DNA of 64,000 bases from Arachis hypogaea (Eukaryota; Streptophyta; Magnoliopsida; Fabales; Fabaceae). The translations under genes were made by a program, and so were the position numbers. Where the stretch lies: positions 111,802,276 to 111,866,275 of the forward strand of contig NC_092048.1 of the NCBI RefSeq assembly GCF_003086295.3. The letters are read 5' to 3'. Every line of letters starts with the position of its first letter. The stretch's first letter is position 1. Under the pieces are notes generated by a model. The model ran no database searches, was not told where the DNA came from, and worked only from the letters and a program-made list of their open reading frames with translations. Below, piece by piece: positions 12,535-22,680 of the stretch.

Positions 12535-13333
12535 ACTCGCCCTCCTTCTCCCCCTAATGATGCTGCCAAGAAGGCTCCCGATATTTGCTAATTTCTCTCT
12601 GAACATTTGTGTAGCTGGCCCGGCTTGTGGGCTTTTAAACTCTTTATTATTTTGTTAACTGTTGACACTTTCTAGTCGCTTGCCTAGCAACTTTTATTTT
12701 GAAAAACAAAGGTAGCTTTCTAGCTTTTTGAGGTAGATTTTGGTGGCCTCTGAAGCTTTCTAACTTTTGTAGATTATATCACGCTTTTTTGCATTTAACT
12801 TGGTATCTCTTCTAGTTTTTGAGAGTGTTGGAATGTTGCGGCTCTGCCTTTTTGGATTGCTTTGTACTTATTGTTTGTAGCTTGGATCCTTTGAGGTTGT
12901 GGCTGTGTGGGTCCAACTTGTTTTTCGGTTTTCTCGCTTTTGCTTGTATCTTTAGCACTTTCATAACCAATTTCTTTACGTTAGTCCTCTTTCCAGTTAT
13001 TTTTGTAGTCCTCTTTTTTAAATCTTTGCCAGATCTCTTTTTAAGGACTACTTTTATAACTTGGTTTTTGTAGGAGGCCGACTTCTTTATGTCGTTCTCT
13101 TCTAAGTTATTTTTGTAATCCTCTTTCTTGGACCTTTGTCAGGTCTCTTTCAGGGATTACTTTTATAACTTGTTTTGTAGGAGGCCGACTTCTTTACCTC
13201 GACCTCTTCTAAGTTATTTTTGTAATCCTCTTTCTTGGACCTTTGTCAAGTCTCTTTCAGGGATTACTTTTATAACTTGTTTTGTAGGAGGCCGACTTCT
13301 TTACGTCGTCCTCTTCTAAGTTATTTTTGTAAT
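12535..13333 (-). other. Element A 3' non-coding region, first part
   Basis: No gene. Positions about 13000-13333 hold tandem units with a period of 107 bases; 'AGGAGGCCGA' starts at 13072, 13179 and 13286. The array is cut by element C and continues at 24744. Tandem repeats in the pol-to-LTR spacer are common in Tat-lineage elements. Confidence 0.8.
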
Positions 13334-15396
13334 TGATGACAAGTCATCATATACCCTTTTTAATAGTCTTTTTCTTTATTTTCATTTGGTTTTATGCACT
13401 TTCTTGCATTTTAAGAAAGCAATTTGGAATGAAAATGCATAACTTCTTTGAATCAAACAACCACCATATAATTGATGCTAAATCATGAGGTTTAGGCCAA
13501 ATTTAATTGCAGTTTTATGATTTGTAAACCTTGTGAATTTGGTGATACTTTGATTGGTTGTTTTGATTAATTGTAGGTGAAGAAAAGAAGAAAAGAAGAA
13601 AAGCGTGACCTAAGAAGCGTGGTTCAAGGAATAGAAAGTGTGGCCATCAAAGGAGAAAGTGTAGTGCAACAAACCATGGAACCCATTCCAAGAGCACCAA
13701 GCACTAAGAGAGCGCTACACTCACTTCCAAGGGACCAAGGCACAAAGCTCAGCTCACTTTGTGAGCTGAGCACAACACAAGGCCAAGAAATAAGGAAATG
13801 AGGAACCAAGCTCAGCTCACAAAGTGAGCATTATCGAGAGCGCTAGAGGAGAAATTCAAGAAAAATGATTTCCAAATGCATGCTCCAAGACTTGAACCCA
13901 TGACCAAAGGGAAAGGGTGGAGGCGCTACTCTCATGGAAAATAAGCCAAAATTGGCCAAATGCACTCCCCAAGCTTCGAACCCCACACCTTGAGGAAGCA
14001 AGGAAGCAAGGCAACCAAGAAAAGGGGTAGCGCATGCTTCCCATGGGTTTCGAACCAAGGACCCTTCCTTGGATACACCAAAGCTCAGCTCACAAAGTGA
14101 GCTGAGCGCTACTTCTTGATGCATGGGGGCACATCTTGACACGGCCAGGAAAGGAGTGGAGCGCATGACACGGTCCAAGGGGCAGCACAACAAATTGGCA
14201 CTAAGGCACCAATGCTCAGCTCACAAAGTGAGCTGAGCTCTCCCCTGATGCACCCCAAGACAGCAGCACGCTATCAATGCTTCCCCACACTAAGTGTCGA
14301 AGCTCAGCTCACTTTGTGAGCTGAGCACTCCCCTGGAAGCATATTACCCATGGGCTGAAAATTCAACCAAAAGTCCAATTTAATTCAAATCTTCACCAAA
14401 TCAAAAGCCCATCCAAATTCCAATATCCAAGAATAGAAAGTGTATAAATAGGAGTTAGTTTGATGTAATTAGAGAGCTGAATTTTTATTTTGAATTTTTC
14501 TTTGAACTTTCATTTTTCATTTTTGAGCTTTTGTTTTTGAGTTTAGATTTCAGAGAACTTGGAAGGAGAATTGATCTCTCTTCTTCTTGGTTCTTGCTTG
14601 AACACTCTTTAATTTTCTTGCTTTGGATCTTTGGTGGAGAATTGAAGAAATTCTGTTTCAATCTCACCTTGAGATCCCTTGTTTATTTTCTTTCTGCATA
14701 ATTGAATTTGAATTTCTGTTTACTGCTTCTTCATCTACTTTGCTTCTGCAATTTACTTTTCTTTACTTCTTTTGCAATTGCTCTTGTTGGATCAAGGAAG
14801 GATTTGAGATCTAGACTTGTTATCTAGTCTCTTCCACTCCTGAGATCTCAACCCCTTTTAATTTGCTGCAATTTAAGCACTGCTTTCTAGTTCTTTAAAT
14901 TCTCAAGTCATTTTACTTTTCTGTTAAGATCTACTTCACTGCACTTCAATTTTCTCTTTTATGTTTAATGCCATTTACTTGTTTCTTGTTTAATTCCTGC
15001 AAGTCCACACCCCAATCCCTTTTACAATTCAAGCAATTTACATTTCTTGCACTTTAAGCTTCAGTCATTTATATTCCTTGCAAGTTAAGATTCTGCACTT
15101 TATTTTACATGCTCTTTAAGATTCAGTTTCTTTATTTTCCTGCTCTTTAGTTTGTTGCAATTTTCCCTTTCCCTTTTACATTCAAAGTAATTTAGTTTCT
15201 GTTAATCACAAACACTCAACCAATACTTGATTCGCTTGACTAAATCAACCACTAAACTAAAATTGCTCAATCCTTCAATCCCTGTGGGATCGACCTCACT
15301 CATGTGAGTTATTATTACTTGATGCGACCCGGTACACTTGCCGGTTAGATTTGTGTGTTTTGGTGGAAATTTATTTTTCACCAAAATAACTCATCA
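13334..15396 (+). repeat. Element C 5' LTR
   Basis: Starts TGATGACAAGTCATCA (itself a palindrome) and ends ACTCATCA. U3 holds the inverted repeat GCTCAGCTCAC-(TTT or AAA)-GTGAGCTGAGC at 13747-13771, 14083-14107, 14214-14238 and 14302-14326, plus a half site near 13810. TATAAATA is at 14443-14450. U5 ends with the hairpin CTCAC-TCAT-GTGAG at 15295-15308. Confidence 0.96.
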
Positions 15397-15402
15397 AGTT
15401 TT

Positions 15403-15420
15403 TGGCGCCGTTGCCGGGGA
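15403..15420 (+). other. Primer binding site of element C (tRNA-Asp)
   Basis: TGGCGCCGTTGCCGGGGA, a perfect complement of the plant tRNA-Asp 3' end including CCA, six bases after the LTR. A leader of 180 bases separates it from the gag ATG. Confidence 0.95.
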
Positions 15421-15600
15421 TTGAAATAGGTTGACAATGATTAAGTGAGGTGGTAATCTAGATCAAGCACTTGTTCCCTTCTATTCTTTAAGTCTTTGAC
15501 TAACACACTAACTGTTTGAATTTTTGCTTAAGCTAACTAAAACTTCATTCTAGCAATAGATTGAAGTATCACTGGTTGTGTTCCCTGTTATGTTGTTTGT

Positions 15601-18600
15601 ATGTCAGGTACAGGGAGAGTTGTTCATGTTTTATCTGGAGTTGACCAAAGAACTCTAAGGAGATTGAGAAGAGCTGAAAGAGGGAAAAGTATTGTTGGTG
15701 AAGAAGAATCAGACGAAGAATTCCACGAGATGGAAGGAGATACATCCAATCCAGGAGAAGGAGTTAATAATCCACCACAACAGAGGAGAGTATTGGCTTC
15801 CTATACTTTTGCAAATGCTAGACATTGTGGAAGCAGCATTCTCACCCCTAATGTCAATGCAAATAACTTTGAACTGAAGCCACAACTCATCACATTGGTC
15901 CAGAACAACTGCTCATTTGGAGGAGGACCATTGGAGGATCCAAACCAACATCTATCTACCTTCTTAAGGATTTGTGACACTGTCAAGTCCAATGGTGTGA
16001 ATCCTGAAACTTACAAGCTTCTGCTGTTCCCGTTCTCATTAAGGGACAAGGCCGCACAATGGCTTGAAACTTTTCCCCAAGGAAGCATCACTAGTTGGGA
16101 TGACTTGATAACTAAATTTCTAGCCAAATTCTATCCACCCCAAAGAGTCATCAGGCTGAAAACTGAGGTGCAAACATTCACACAATTGGATGCTGAAAAT
16201 CTGTATGAAGCATGGGAGAGATACAAGGCTCTGCTGAGGAAATGTCCACCAGAAATGTTCACTGAGTGGGACAAGCTACAGAACTTCTATGAAGGACTCA
16301 CTCTAAAGGCTCAAGAATCACTTGACCATTCAGCTGGAGGATCGTTGCAACTAATGAAAACTGCAGAGGAAGCCCAAAATCTCATTGACATGGTGGCTAA
16401 CAACCAATACTTCTTTGCTCATCAAAGACAACGCCAACCATCACAAAGAAGAGGAGTAATGGAGTTGGACGGAGTGGATTCAATCTTAGCTCAAAACAAA
16501 ATGATGCAGCATCAAATTCAACAACAATTTGAGCAAATGACCAAGAGGATTGATAATCTCCAAGTTGCAGCAGTCAACACAAGCCAACCATCAACCACTT
16601 GGGAGCAAAATGAAGAAACTCAAGAGGAGCAACAGCAAGAGCAAGTCCAGTACATGCACAACCAAAATTTTGGACCAAATGAAGTATATGGTGATACCTA
16701 CAACCCCTCTTGGAAGAATCATCCCAACCTTAGGTGGGGAGATAACCACAGTCAACCTCAGCAGCCATGGCAAAGAAACTCCACCCAAAACAATTGGAAA
16801 AACACAAACTACAACAACCAGGCCTCTAACCAAAACACATACAGAAAACCACAAAATACCTACCCCAACTCTAACCAGTACCCATCCCAAAACCAAACCT
16901 CTAACCAAAACACTTACCCTCAACCATTAACACCCCACACTCAACTCATTTCACAAGATTCTCAGAGAATTACCAACCTGGAGCTCCTAATGGAAAAACT
17001 GATGAAGAACCAAGAGATGACCACAAGGAACCAGGAAGCCTCCCTAAAGAATATGGAAAGGCAAATTGGTCAACTCTCCAAAAAGATCACCACTGAAAGG
17101 CCATCAAGCTCACTACCTAGTGACACTATTCCTAATCCAAAAGAGGAGTGCAAGGCAATACAGCTAAGGAATGGCAAGACCCTGGTGAGAAATGAAGAAG
17201 CAGTCAAGAAACCAAAGGAAAGTGACGAGAAACAAGACAAGGAAGAGAGGGCCAATGATGAAAAAGTGACAGCAAGCAAGCAAGCCTCAGAGGAGCTCAA
17301 AGAAAAAGAAGACCGGCCACAACAATCAAGAAAAGGGAAGGAAGCAATGGGGGAGCCAACCAAGGAACAAAGACAGGACATGAACTCCATACCTCCACTG
17401 CCATATCCTCAAAGATTCAGCAAAGAGACTAAGGACCAACACTTCCCAAAATTTCTTGAAGTCTTCAAGAAGTTGGAGATCAATATCCCTTTGGCTGAAG
17501 CATTGGAACAAATGCCTCTGTATGCAAAGTTCTTGAAAGAGCTCATCAATAAGAAGAGGAGTTGGCAAGAAAAGGAGACTGTACTTCTCACTGAAGAATG
17601 TAGTGCTGTGATTCAAGGAGGTATCCCACCAAAGCTCAAAGATCCAGGGAGCTTTGTAGTTTCATGCACTATAGGCAAAATAACCTTAGACAAAGCTCTC
17701 TGTGATCTTGGTGCTAGCATTAATCTGATGCCGTTGTCAATGATGAGAAAGCTTGCTATAGAAGAACTCAAACCTACCAGGATGTCTTTAGTAATGGCTG
17801 ACAGATCAATCAAGACACCCAATGGCATTGTGGAAAACTTGTTAGTCAAGGTTGGGGAGTTTATTTTCCCCGCAGACTTTGTAATTCTGGATACAGAGGA
17901 AGAAGGAAATAATTCGATTATCTTGGGAAGGCCATTTTTAGCCACTGCCAGAGCCATTATTGATGTAGAGAAGGGAGAGATGATTTTCAGGGTGCATAAT
18001 GAACACATGGTCATTAATGTCTTCAAATCAATGCAACACCCCCCCGAACAAGAGAACTACATGAAGGTGGATATGATAGAAAGTCTGGTAGAAGAAATGT
18101 TAGAAACCACTGGTCATGAGCTACAGGAAGAAGAAGCAGCAGAAATCTCCATTGAAGACAAAGAGAAAGAGAAGCCAAAACAGGAGTTGAAGCCCCTTCC
18201 CCATCACCTCAAGTATGTGTTCCTGGGAGAAGAAGAAACTTTACCCGTGATCATCAACGCTTCATTGAATATGGAAGAAGAAACAAGGTTGATTGCAGTA
18301 TTGAAAGCTCACAAAGCAGCCTTGGGTTGGACAATTGATGATATCAAAGGCATCAGCCCAGCCATCTGTATGCACAAAATTTTGTTGGAAGAAGAGTCAA
18401 AACCTGTAGTTCAACCCCAAAGAAGGCTCAACCCAGCTATGAAGGAGGTAGTTCAAAAAGAAGTAATGAAGTTATGGAATGCTGGAATAATCTTTCCCAT
18501 CTCCGACAGCTCATGGGTAAGCCCGGTTCAAGTCGTACCAAAGAAAGGAGGAATGACAGTCATCACCAATGAAAAGAATGAGTTGATCCCTACTAGAACA

Positions 18601-21069
18601 GTGACTGGGTGGAGAATGTGCATAGACTATAGGAGGTTAAACGAAGCCACAAGAAAAGATCATTTTCCTCTTCCATTCATTGATCAAATGCTGGAAAGAT
18701 TGGCCGGCCATGCCTATTATTGCTTCTTAGATGGGTACTCCGGGTACAATCAAATCGTGGTGGATCCCAAGGACCAAGAGAAAACTGCCTTCACATGTCC
18801 ATTTGGAGTTTTTACATACAGGAGGATGCCCTTTGGGCTATGCAATGCCCCAGCCACATTTCAGAGGTGTATGCTTTCCATTTTTTCTGATATGGTTGAA
18901 AAATTTTTAGAAGTCTTCATGGATGATTTTTCTGTCTTTGGCAATTCATTTAATACTTGCTTGCATCATTTAACCCTTGTTTTGAAAAGATGCCAAGAAA
19001 CTAACTTAGTCTTGAACTGGGAGAAATGCCATTTCATGGTTACTGAAGGGATAGTTCTTGGGCATAAGGTGTCATGCAAGGGTATAGAAGTTGATAAAGC
19101 TAAAATAGAAATTATTGAAAAGCTTCCTATACCCGTTAATGTAAAAGCAGTGAGGAGTTTTCTTGGGCATGCTGGCTTCTACAGAAGGTTCATCAAAGAT
19201 TTTTCAAAAATAGCAAAACCATTGAGTAATTTGCTGATGATTGACAACCCTTTCATCTTTGATGACAATTGTAAGCATGCCTTTGAAACCTTAAAAAGAA
19301 AACTCACCACAGCACCAATCATCACACCCCCTGAGTGGAACCTACCTTTTGAACTTATGTGTGATGCAAGTGACATTGCTATTGGTGCTGTGCTGGGACA
19401 AAAGAAAGATAAGTTGCACCATGTCATATATTATGCAAGCAAAGTGTTAAATGAAGCTCAGAAAAATTATACAACCACTGAGAAAGAACTTTTGGCAATT
19501 GTTTATGCATTTGATAAATTTAGGCAATACTTGATTGGGTCAAAAGTTATAGTGTACACTGACCATGCTGCTCTCAAGTATTTGATGTCTAAACAGGATT
19601 CAAAGCCAAGGCTCATTAGGTGGGTGCTGCTACTACAAGAGTTTGATATTGAAGTAAGAGATAGGAAGGGAAGTGAAAATCAAGTGGCAGATCATTTGTC
19701 AAGAGTACCACAAGACGCACATCAAGATAAACCACAGCAAGTAAATGAGAATTTCCCTGATGAGCACCTGTTCCAAGTTCAACAAGCACCTTGGTTTGCT
19801 GACATAGCAAATTATAAAGTAGGAAGGAAGATACCTCAAGAATTCTCTAAGCAACAAGTGAAAAAGTTAATCAATGAAGCAAGGAGGTTCTTATGGGATG
19901 AACCTTTTTTATTCAAAAGGTGTTCTGATGGAATGATTCGGAGGTGTGTTCATGAAAATGAAATGAGAAACATATTGTGGCATTGTCATGGTTCAGCATA
20001 CGGTGGACATTTTGGACCAGAGAGAACAGCTGCAAAGGTATTACAAAGTGGTTTCTATTGGCCAACCATCTTCAAGGATGCCAGAGAATTTGTTCACCAA
20101 TGCAATGAATGCCAAAGAGCTGGAGGGTTGACAAAAAGAAATGAGATGCCTCAGAATTTCATCTTGGAGGTAGAGCTATTTGACTTATGGGGCGTTGATT
20201 TCATGGGGCCCTTTCCCCCTTCCTACTCTTTCAGATACATCTTGGTGGCAGTAGAATATGTCTCCAAGTGGGTGGAAGCCATAGCCACAACCACTTGTGA
20301 TGCGCAAATTGTTCTTCAATTTCTCAAGAAACATATCTTCACTAGATATGGAGTGCCCAAAGGTCTTATCAGCGATGGTGGCAGCCACTTTTGCAACAAA
20401 CAGATGGAGAAACTCCTACACAAATATGGAGTAATTCATAAAGTATCCACACCATACCACCCCCAGACTAATGGCCAGGCTGAGCTAGCAAATAGAGAAT
20501 TGAAGAAAATTCTAGAAAAAACAGTGGGAAGCACAAGGAAAGACTGGGCCAGGAAGTTAGAAGATGCACTTTGGGCATACAGGACAGCTTTCAAAACACC
20601 CATTGGAAAGTCCCCATTTCAGTTATTATATGGAAAATCATGTCACCTCCCTGTGGAGCTTGAACATAAAGCTTTTTGGGCCACTAGACTCCTCAACCTT
20701 GATTCTCAAGCAGCAGGAGAAAAGAGGATGCTACAACTAAATGAGATGGATGAGTTTAGACTGGAAGCTTATGAGAATACTAAGATATTCAAGGAGAGAG
20801 CTAAGAGGTGGCATGACCAGAAGATCTTAAAGAAAGAATTCAAGCCAGGACAGCAAGTGCTTCTGTACAACTCTAGGCTCAAGATCTTCCCTGGCAAGCT
20901 AAAGTCCAAATGGACAGGGCCGTATCTAGTAACAAAAGTTTTTCCCTATGGAAGTCTTGAGCTGCTAGATGAAGCTACACAGAGTCACTTCACAGCAAAT
21001 GGGCATAGAGCAAAGCCTTATTTAGGAGGGCAATGGGACAAGGAAAAAGAAGTTCAATATCTGAACTGA
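15601..21069 (+). CDS. Element C Gag-Pol polyprotein (gag, protease, RT, RNase H, integrase)
   Basis: 1822 codons without interruption; the ATG at 15601 follows the leader and encodes MSGTGR. The gag core lies at about residues 140-225 ([19 protein letters not shown] and onward). A Gln/Asn-rich linker follows. The protease active site is D702 in [10 protein letters not shown]. Reverse transcriptase has FMDD at 1106-1109, with [19 protein letters not shown] upstream. RNase H starts around CDASD (D1255). Integrase has the His/Cys zinc site (H1463, H1468, C1501, C1504) and the catalytic triad D1533, D1592 and E1628. The C-terminal tail ([20 protein letters not shown]) is the usual integrase end. 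The RT signature [13 protein letters not shown] and the tRNA-Asp primer point to the Athila lineage. All catalytic residues are present. It would copy the element through a cytoplasmic particle and integrate it in the nucleus. Confidence 0.97.
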   Translation: MSGTGRVVHVLSGVDQRTLRRLRRAERGKSIVGEEESDEEFHEMEGDTSNPGEGVNNPPQQRRVLASYTFANARHCGSSILTPNVNANNFELKPQLITLVQNNCSFGGGPLEDPNQHLSTFLRICDTVKSNGVNPETYKLLLFPFSLRDKAAQWLETFPQGSITSWDDLITKFLAKFYPPQRVIRLKTEVQTFTQLDAENLYEAWERYKALLRKCPPEMFTEWDKLQNFYEGLTLKAQESLDHSAGGSLQLMKTAEEAQNLIDMVANNQYFFAHQRQRQPSQRRGVMELDGVDSILAQNKMMQHQIQQQFEQMTKRIDNLQVAAVNTSQPSTTWEQNEETQEEQQQEQVQYMHNQNFGPNEVYGDTYNPSWKNHPNLRWGDNHSQPQQPWQRNSTQNNWKNTNYNNQASNQNTYRKPQNTYPNSNQYPSQNQTSNQNTYPQPLTPHTQLISQDSQRITNLELLMEKLMKNQEMTTRNQEASLKNMERQIGQLSKKITTERPSSSLPSDTIPNPKEECKAIQLRNGKTLVRNEEAVKKPKESDEKQDKEERANDEKVTASKQASEELKEKEDRPQQSRKGKEAMGEPTKEQRQDMNSIPPLPYPQRFSKETKDQHFPKFLEVFKKLEINIPLAEALEQMPLYAKFLKELINKKRSWQEKETVLLTEECSAVIQGGIPPKLKDPGSFVVSCTIGKITLDKALCDLGASINLMPLSMMRKLAIEELKPTRMSLVMADRSIKTPNGIVENLLVKVGEFIFPADFVILDTEEEGNNSIILGRPFLATARAIIDVEKGEMIFRVHNEHMVINVFKSMQHPPEQENYMKVDMIESLVEEMLETTGHELQEEEAAEISIEDKEKEKPKQELKPLPHHLKYVFLGEEETLPVIINASLNMEEETRLIAVLKAHKAALGWTIDDIKGISPAICMHKILLEEESKPVVQPQRRLNPAMKEVVQKEVMKLWNAGIIFPISDSSWVSPVQVVPKKGGMTVITNEKNELIPTRTVTGWRMCIDYRRLNEATRKDHFPLPFIDQMLERLAGHAYYCFLDGYSGYNQIVVDPKDQEKTAFTCPFGVFTYRRMPFGLCNAPATFQRCMLSIFSDMVEKFLEVFMDDFSVFGNSFNTCLHHLTLVLKRCQETNLVLNWEKCHFMVTEGIVLGHKVSCKGIEVDKAKIEIIEKLPIPVNVKAVRSFLGHAGFYRRFIKDFSKIAKPLSNLLMIDNPFIFDDNCKHAFETLKRKLTTAPIITPPEWNLPFELMCDASDIAIGAVLGQKKDKLHHVIYYASKVLNEAQKNYTTTEKELLAIVYAFDKFRQYLIGSKVIVYTDHAALKYLMSKQDSKPRLIRWVLLLQEFDIEVRDRKGSENQVADHLSRVPQDAHQDKPQQVNENFPDEHLFQVQQAPWFADIANYKVGRKIPQEFSKQQVKKLINEARRFLWDEPFLFKRCSDGMIRRCVHENEMRNILWHCHGSAYGGHFGPERTAAKVLQSGFYWPTIFKDAREFVHQCNECQRAGGLTKRNEMPQNFILEVELFDLWGVDFMGPFPPSYSFRYILVAVEYVSKWVEAIATTTCDAQIVLQFLKKHIFTRYGVPKGLISDGGSHFCNKQMEKLLHKYGVIHKVSTPYHPQTNGQAELANRELKKILEKTVGSTRKDWARKLEDALWAYRTAFKTPIGKSPFQLLYGKSCHLPVELEHKAFWATRLLNLDSQAAGEKRMLQLNEMDEFRLEAYENTKIFKERAKRWHDQKILKKEFKPGQQVLLYNSRLKIFPGKLKSKWTGPYLVTKVFPYGSLELLDEATQSHFTANGHRAKPYLGGQWDKEKEVQYLN

Positions 21070-22680
21070 CCAAACACAGAGGATGTCAAGCTAGTGACGA
21101 TAAAAGAGCGCTTGTTGGGAGGCAACCCAACCTGAGGTAGTTTTCCTTTCATAACTATTTTAATAAAAAGGTTAATTGGTTTATCTACATTGCAAGAAGC
21201 TAAGTTTGGTGTTGCACACCAAAACAATATAAAGGAGAATGAAGGATTCTAAGTTTGGTATTTCACCAAAATTCCATTATAAAACACATTCTCACTCTCT
21301 GCATAATGATGGCTTCAAGCATGATGGATGAACTAGTTAACTATTCTGCTATTTCCTAGTTTTCAGTTTTATTGCTTTTGAAAAAGAAGAAGAAAAGAAA
21401 AAGAGTTATTACGCATGGTTAATCTAATACATTGGCAAGGTACTAAGTTTGGTGTTCACACACCAAAGTGAGTTCAAGAGCCCACAAATAAGTCTTGCAG
21501 ATTAGCTGAATACCTAAAGGAGTTGAAAAGCAAGCAACATTCGAGGAGTATGCAGGAAAATAGCCAACAAATCAGGGAACATCTGCATTATGACTTACAA
21601 GGAACAAACAGAAGGAAGAATGAAAAGCTGCAACCCAACAGGTTGTATTTATACTTGATCCTTGTTGTTGTGTAATGATTTAATTCAGAGAGTCCTTTAT
21701 GTCTGGCTGGAATGATCATGTAGTTGCAAGTGGAAGTACATGTTGAAGAAAGCTATCTGCTTAAATTTTGCTTGAAAACTATCTGCATAATAATTGTCAT
21801 CATCCATCAACTCGAATACTTTGTTTTGTTTCCCTTGCTGTTTGAATAAAAGAGAGATGTTTGATTTAGAAAAGTAATTGTTCAATGTTGCAGAAGTGAG
21901 AATAAAAGTTAGTGGTGGTATATGTGTTTGATTTAAGTGATAGCTCATAGAATAAATGTTGCAAAATGACTTGTTACTTAAAGCCTAAGCTAGTTTGATG
22001 CTGTGACCTCTCAATTATTGAAAGTCCCTTGAAAATAAATCAAAACAGAGAAAAGAGAAAGAAGAAAAAGCCAAAGAAAGTGGCAAAGAAACAAACAATA
22101 AGGCTAGACACCAATAGCTTGGACCCTAGGACATATGCCTGTGGTGTTTGTGTACTGGGATCTGCTTGGACAAGTAAGTTCTAAGGAGTATTTTAAAACT
22201 TGGCAACTTAGATCAACTGATTTGGGATTGCCAACTGAAAGTCCACAATAAAGAGCAACCTAGCTACAAAACATTTAGTGATCCAAAGAGATGCTGGGCA
22301 TCAATGTTCCTAGGAGGAAAAAGTGAGCCATGTGTCTGTGGTGAAGAAATGTTGAGTAAAATAAGGCCAAAGGTCACTGCAACATTTGACACCAAGTCTT
22401 CAATAAGAAATAAGCTCTGTAATGCAAAAGAAAGAGGAAAAAACTAACAAGGGAATGAACAAAAAGTGAGGATTCATGGCAGCAATCTTAGTGAACTCTT
22501 AAAGGAACATTGTTTGTCTTGACAGCAAGTAATAAATGAGCTACTTTTGATCTGCATAAAGCCCCATAGACCAAGTTCAACTATCTGCTTAATAAGAACA
22601 TATACACTTATCTATTTCATTCTATCTTCTCTTATGTTTGATGCTTGCTTGGGGACAAGCAAGTTTTAAGTTTGGTGTTG
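21070..22680 (+). other. Element C 3' untranslated region with repeated PPT-like motif and structured RNA
   Basis: No protein gene. In order it holds a hairpin GTTGGG-AGGCAA-CCCAAC (21114-21131) and TAAGTTTGGTGTT-type motifs at 21201, about 21250 and 21444. A purine tract follows (about 22035-22100), then a block of predicted helices (22120-22330) and an 8-bp hairpin with a GGGA loop (22644-22663). Last is TAAGTTTGGTGTTG at 22667-22680, touching the 3' LTR. The last motif occupies the place of the polypurine tract but contains many T residues. Most of this order recurs in D and O. Confidence 0.8.

Noticed and set aside
13747..14326. Regular inverted repeats that might suggest a CRISPR array
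   Set aside because: Spacing is irregular, units are U3 palindromes in an LTR, the same set recurs in the other LTR, and the DNA is from a plant.
16591..16923. Antisense frames within gag-pol of C
   Set aside because: They are shadows of the Gln/Asn-rich linker on the coding strand, without start context or family match.
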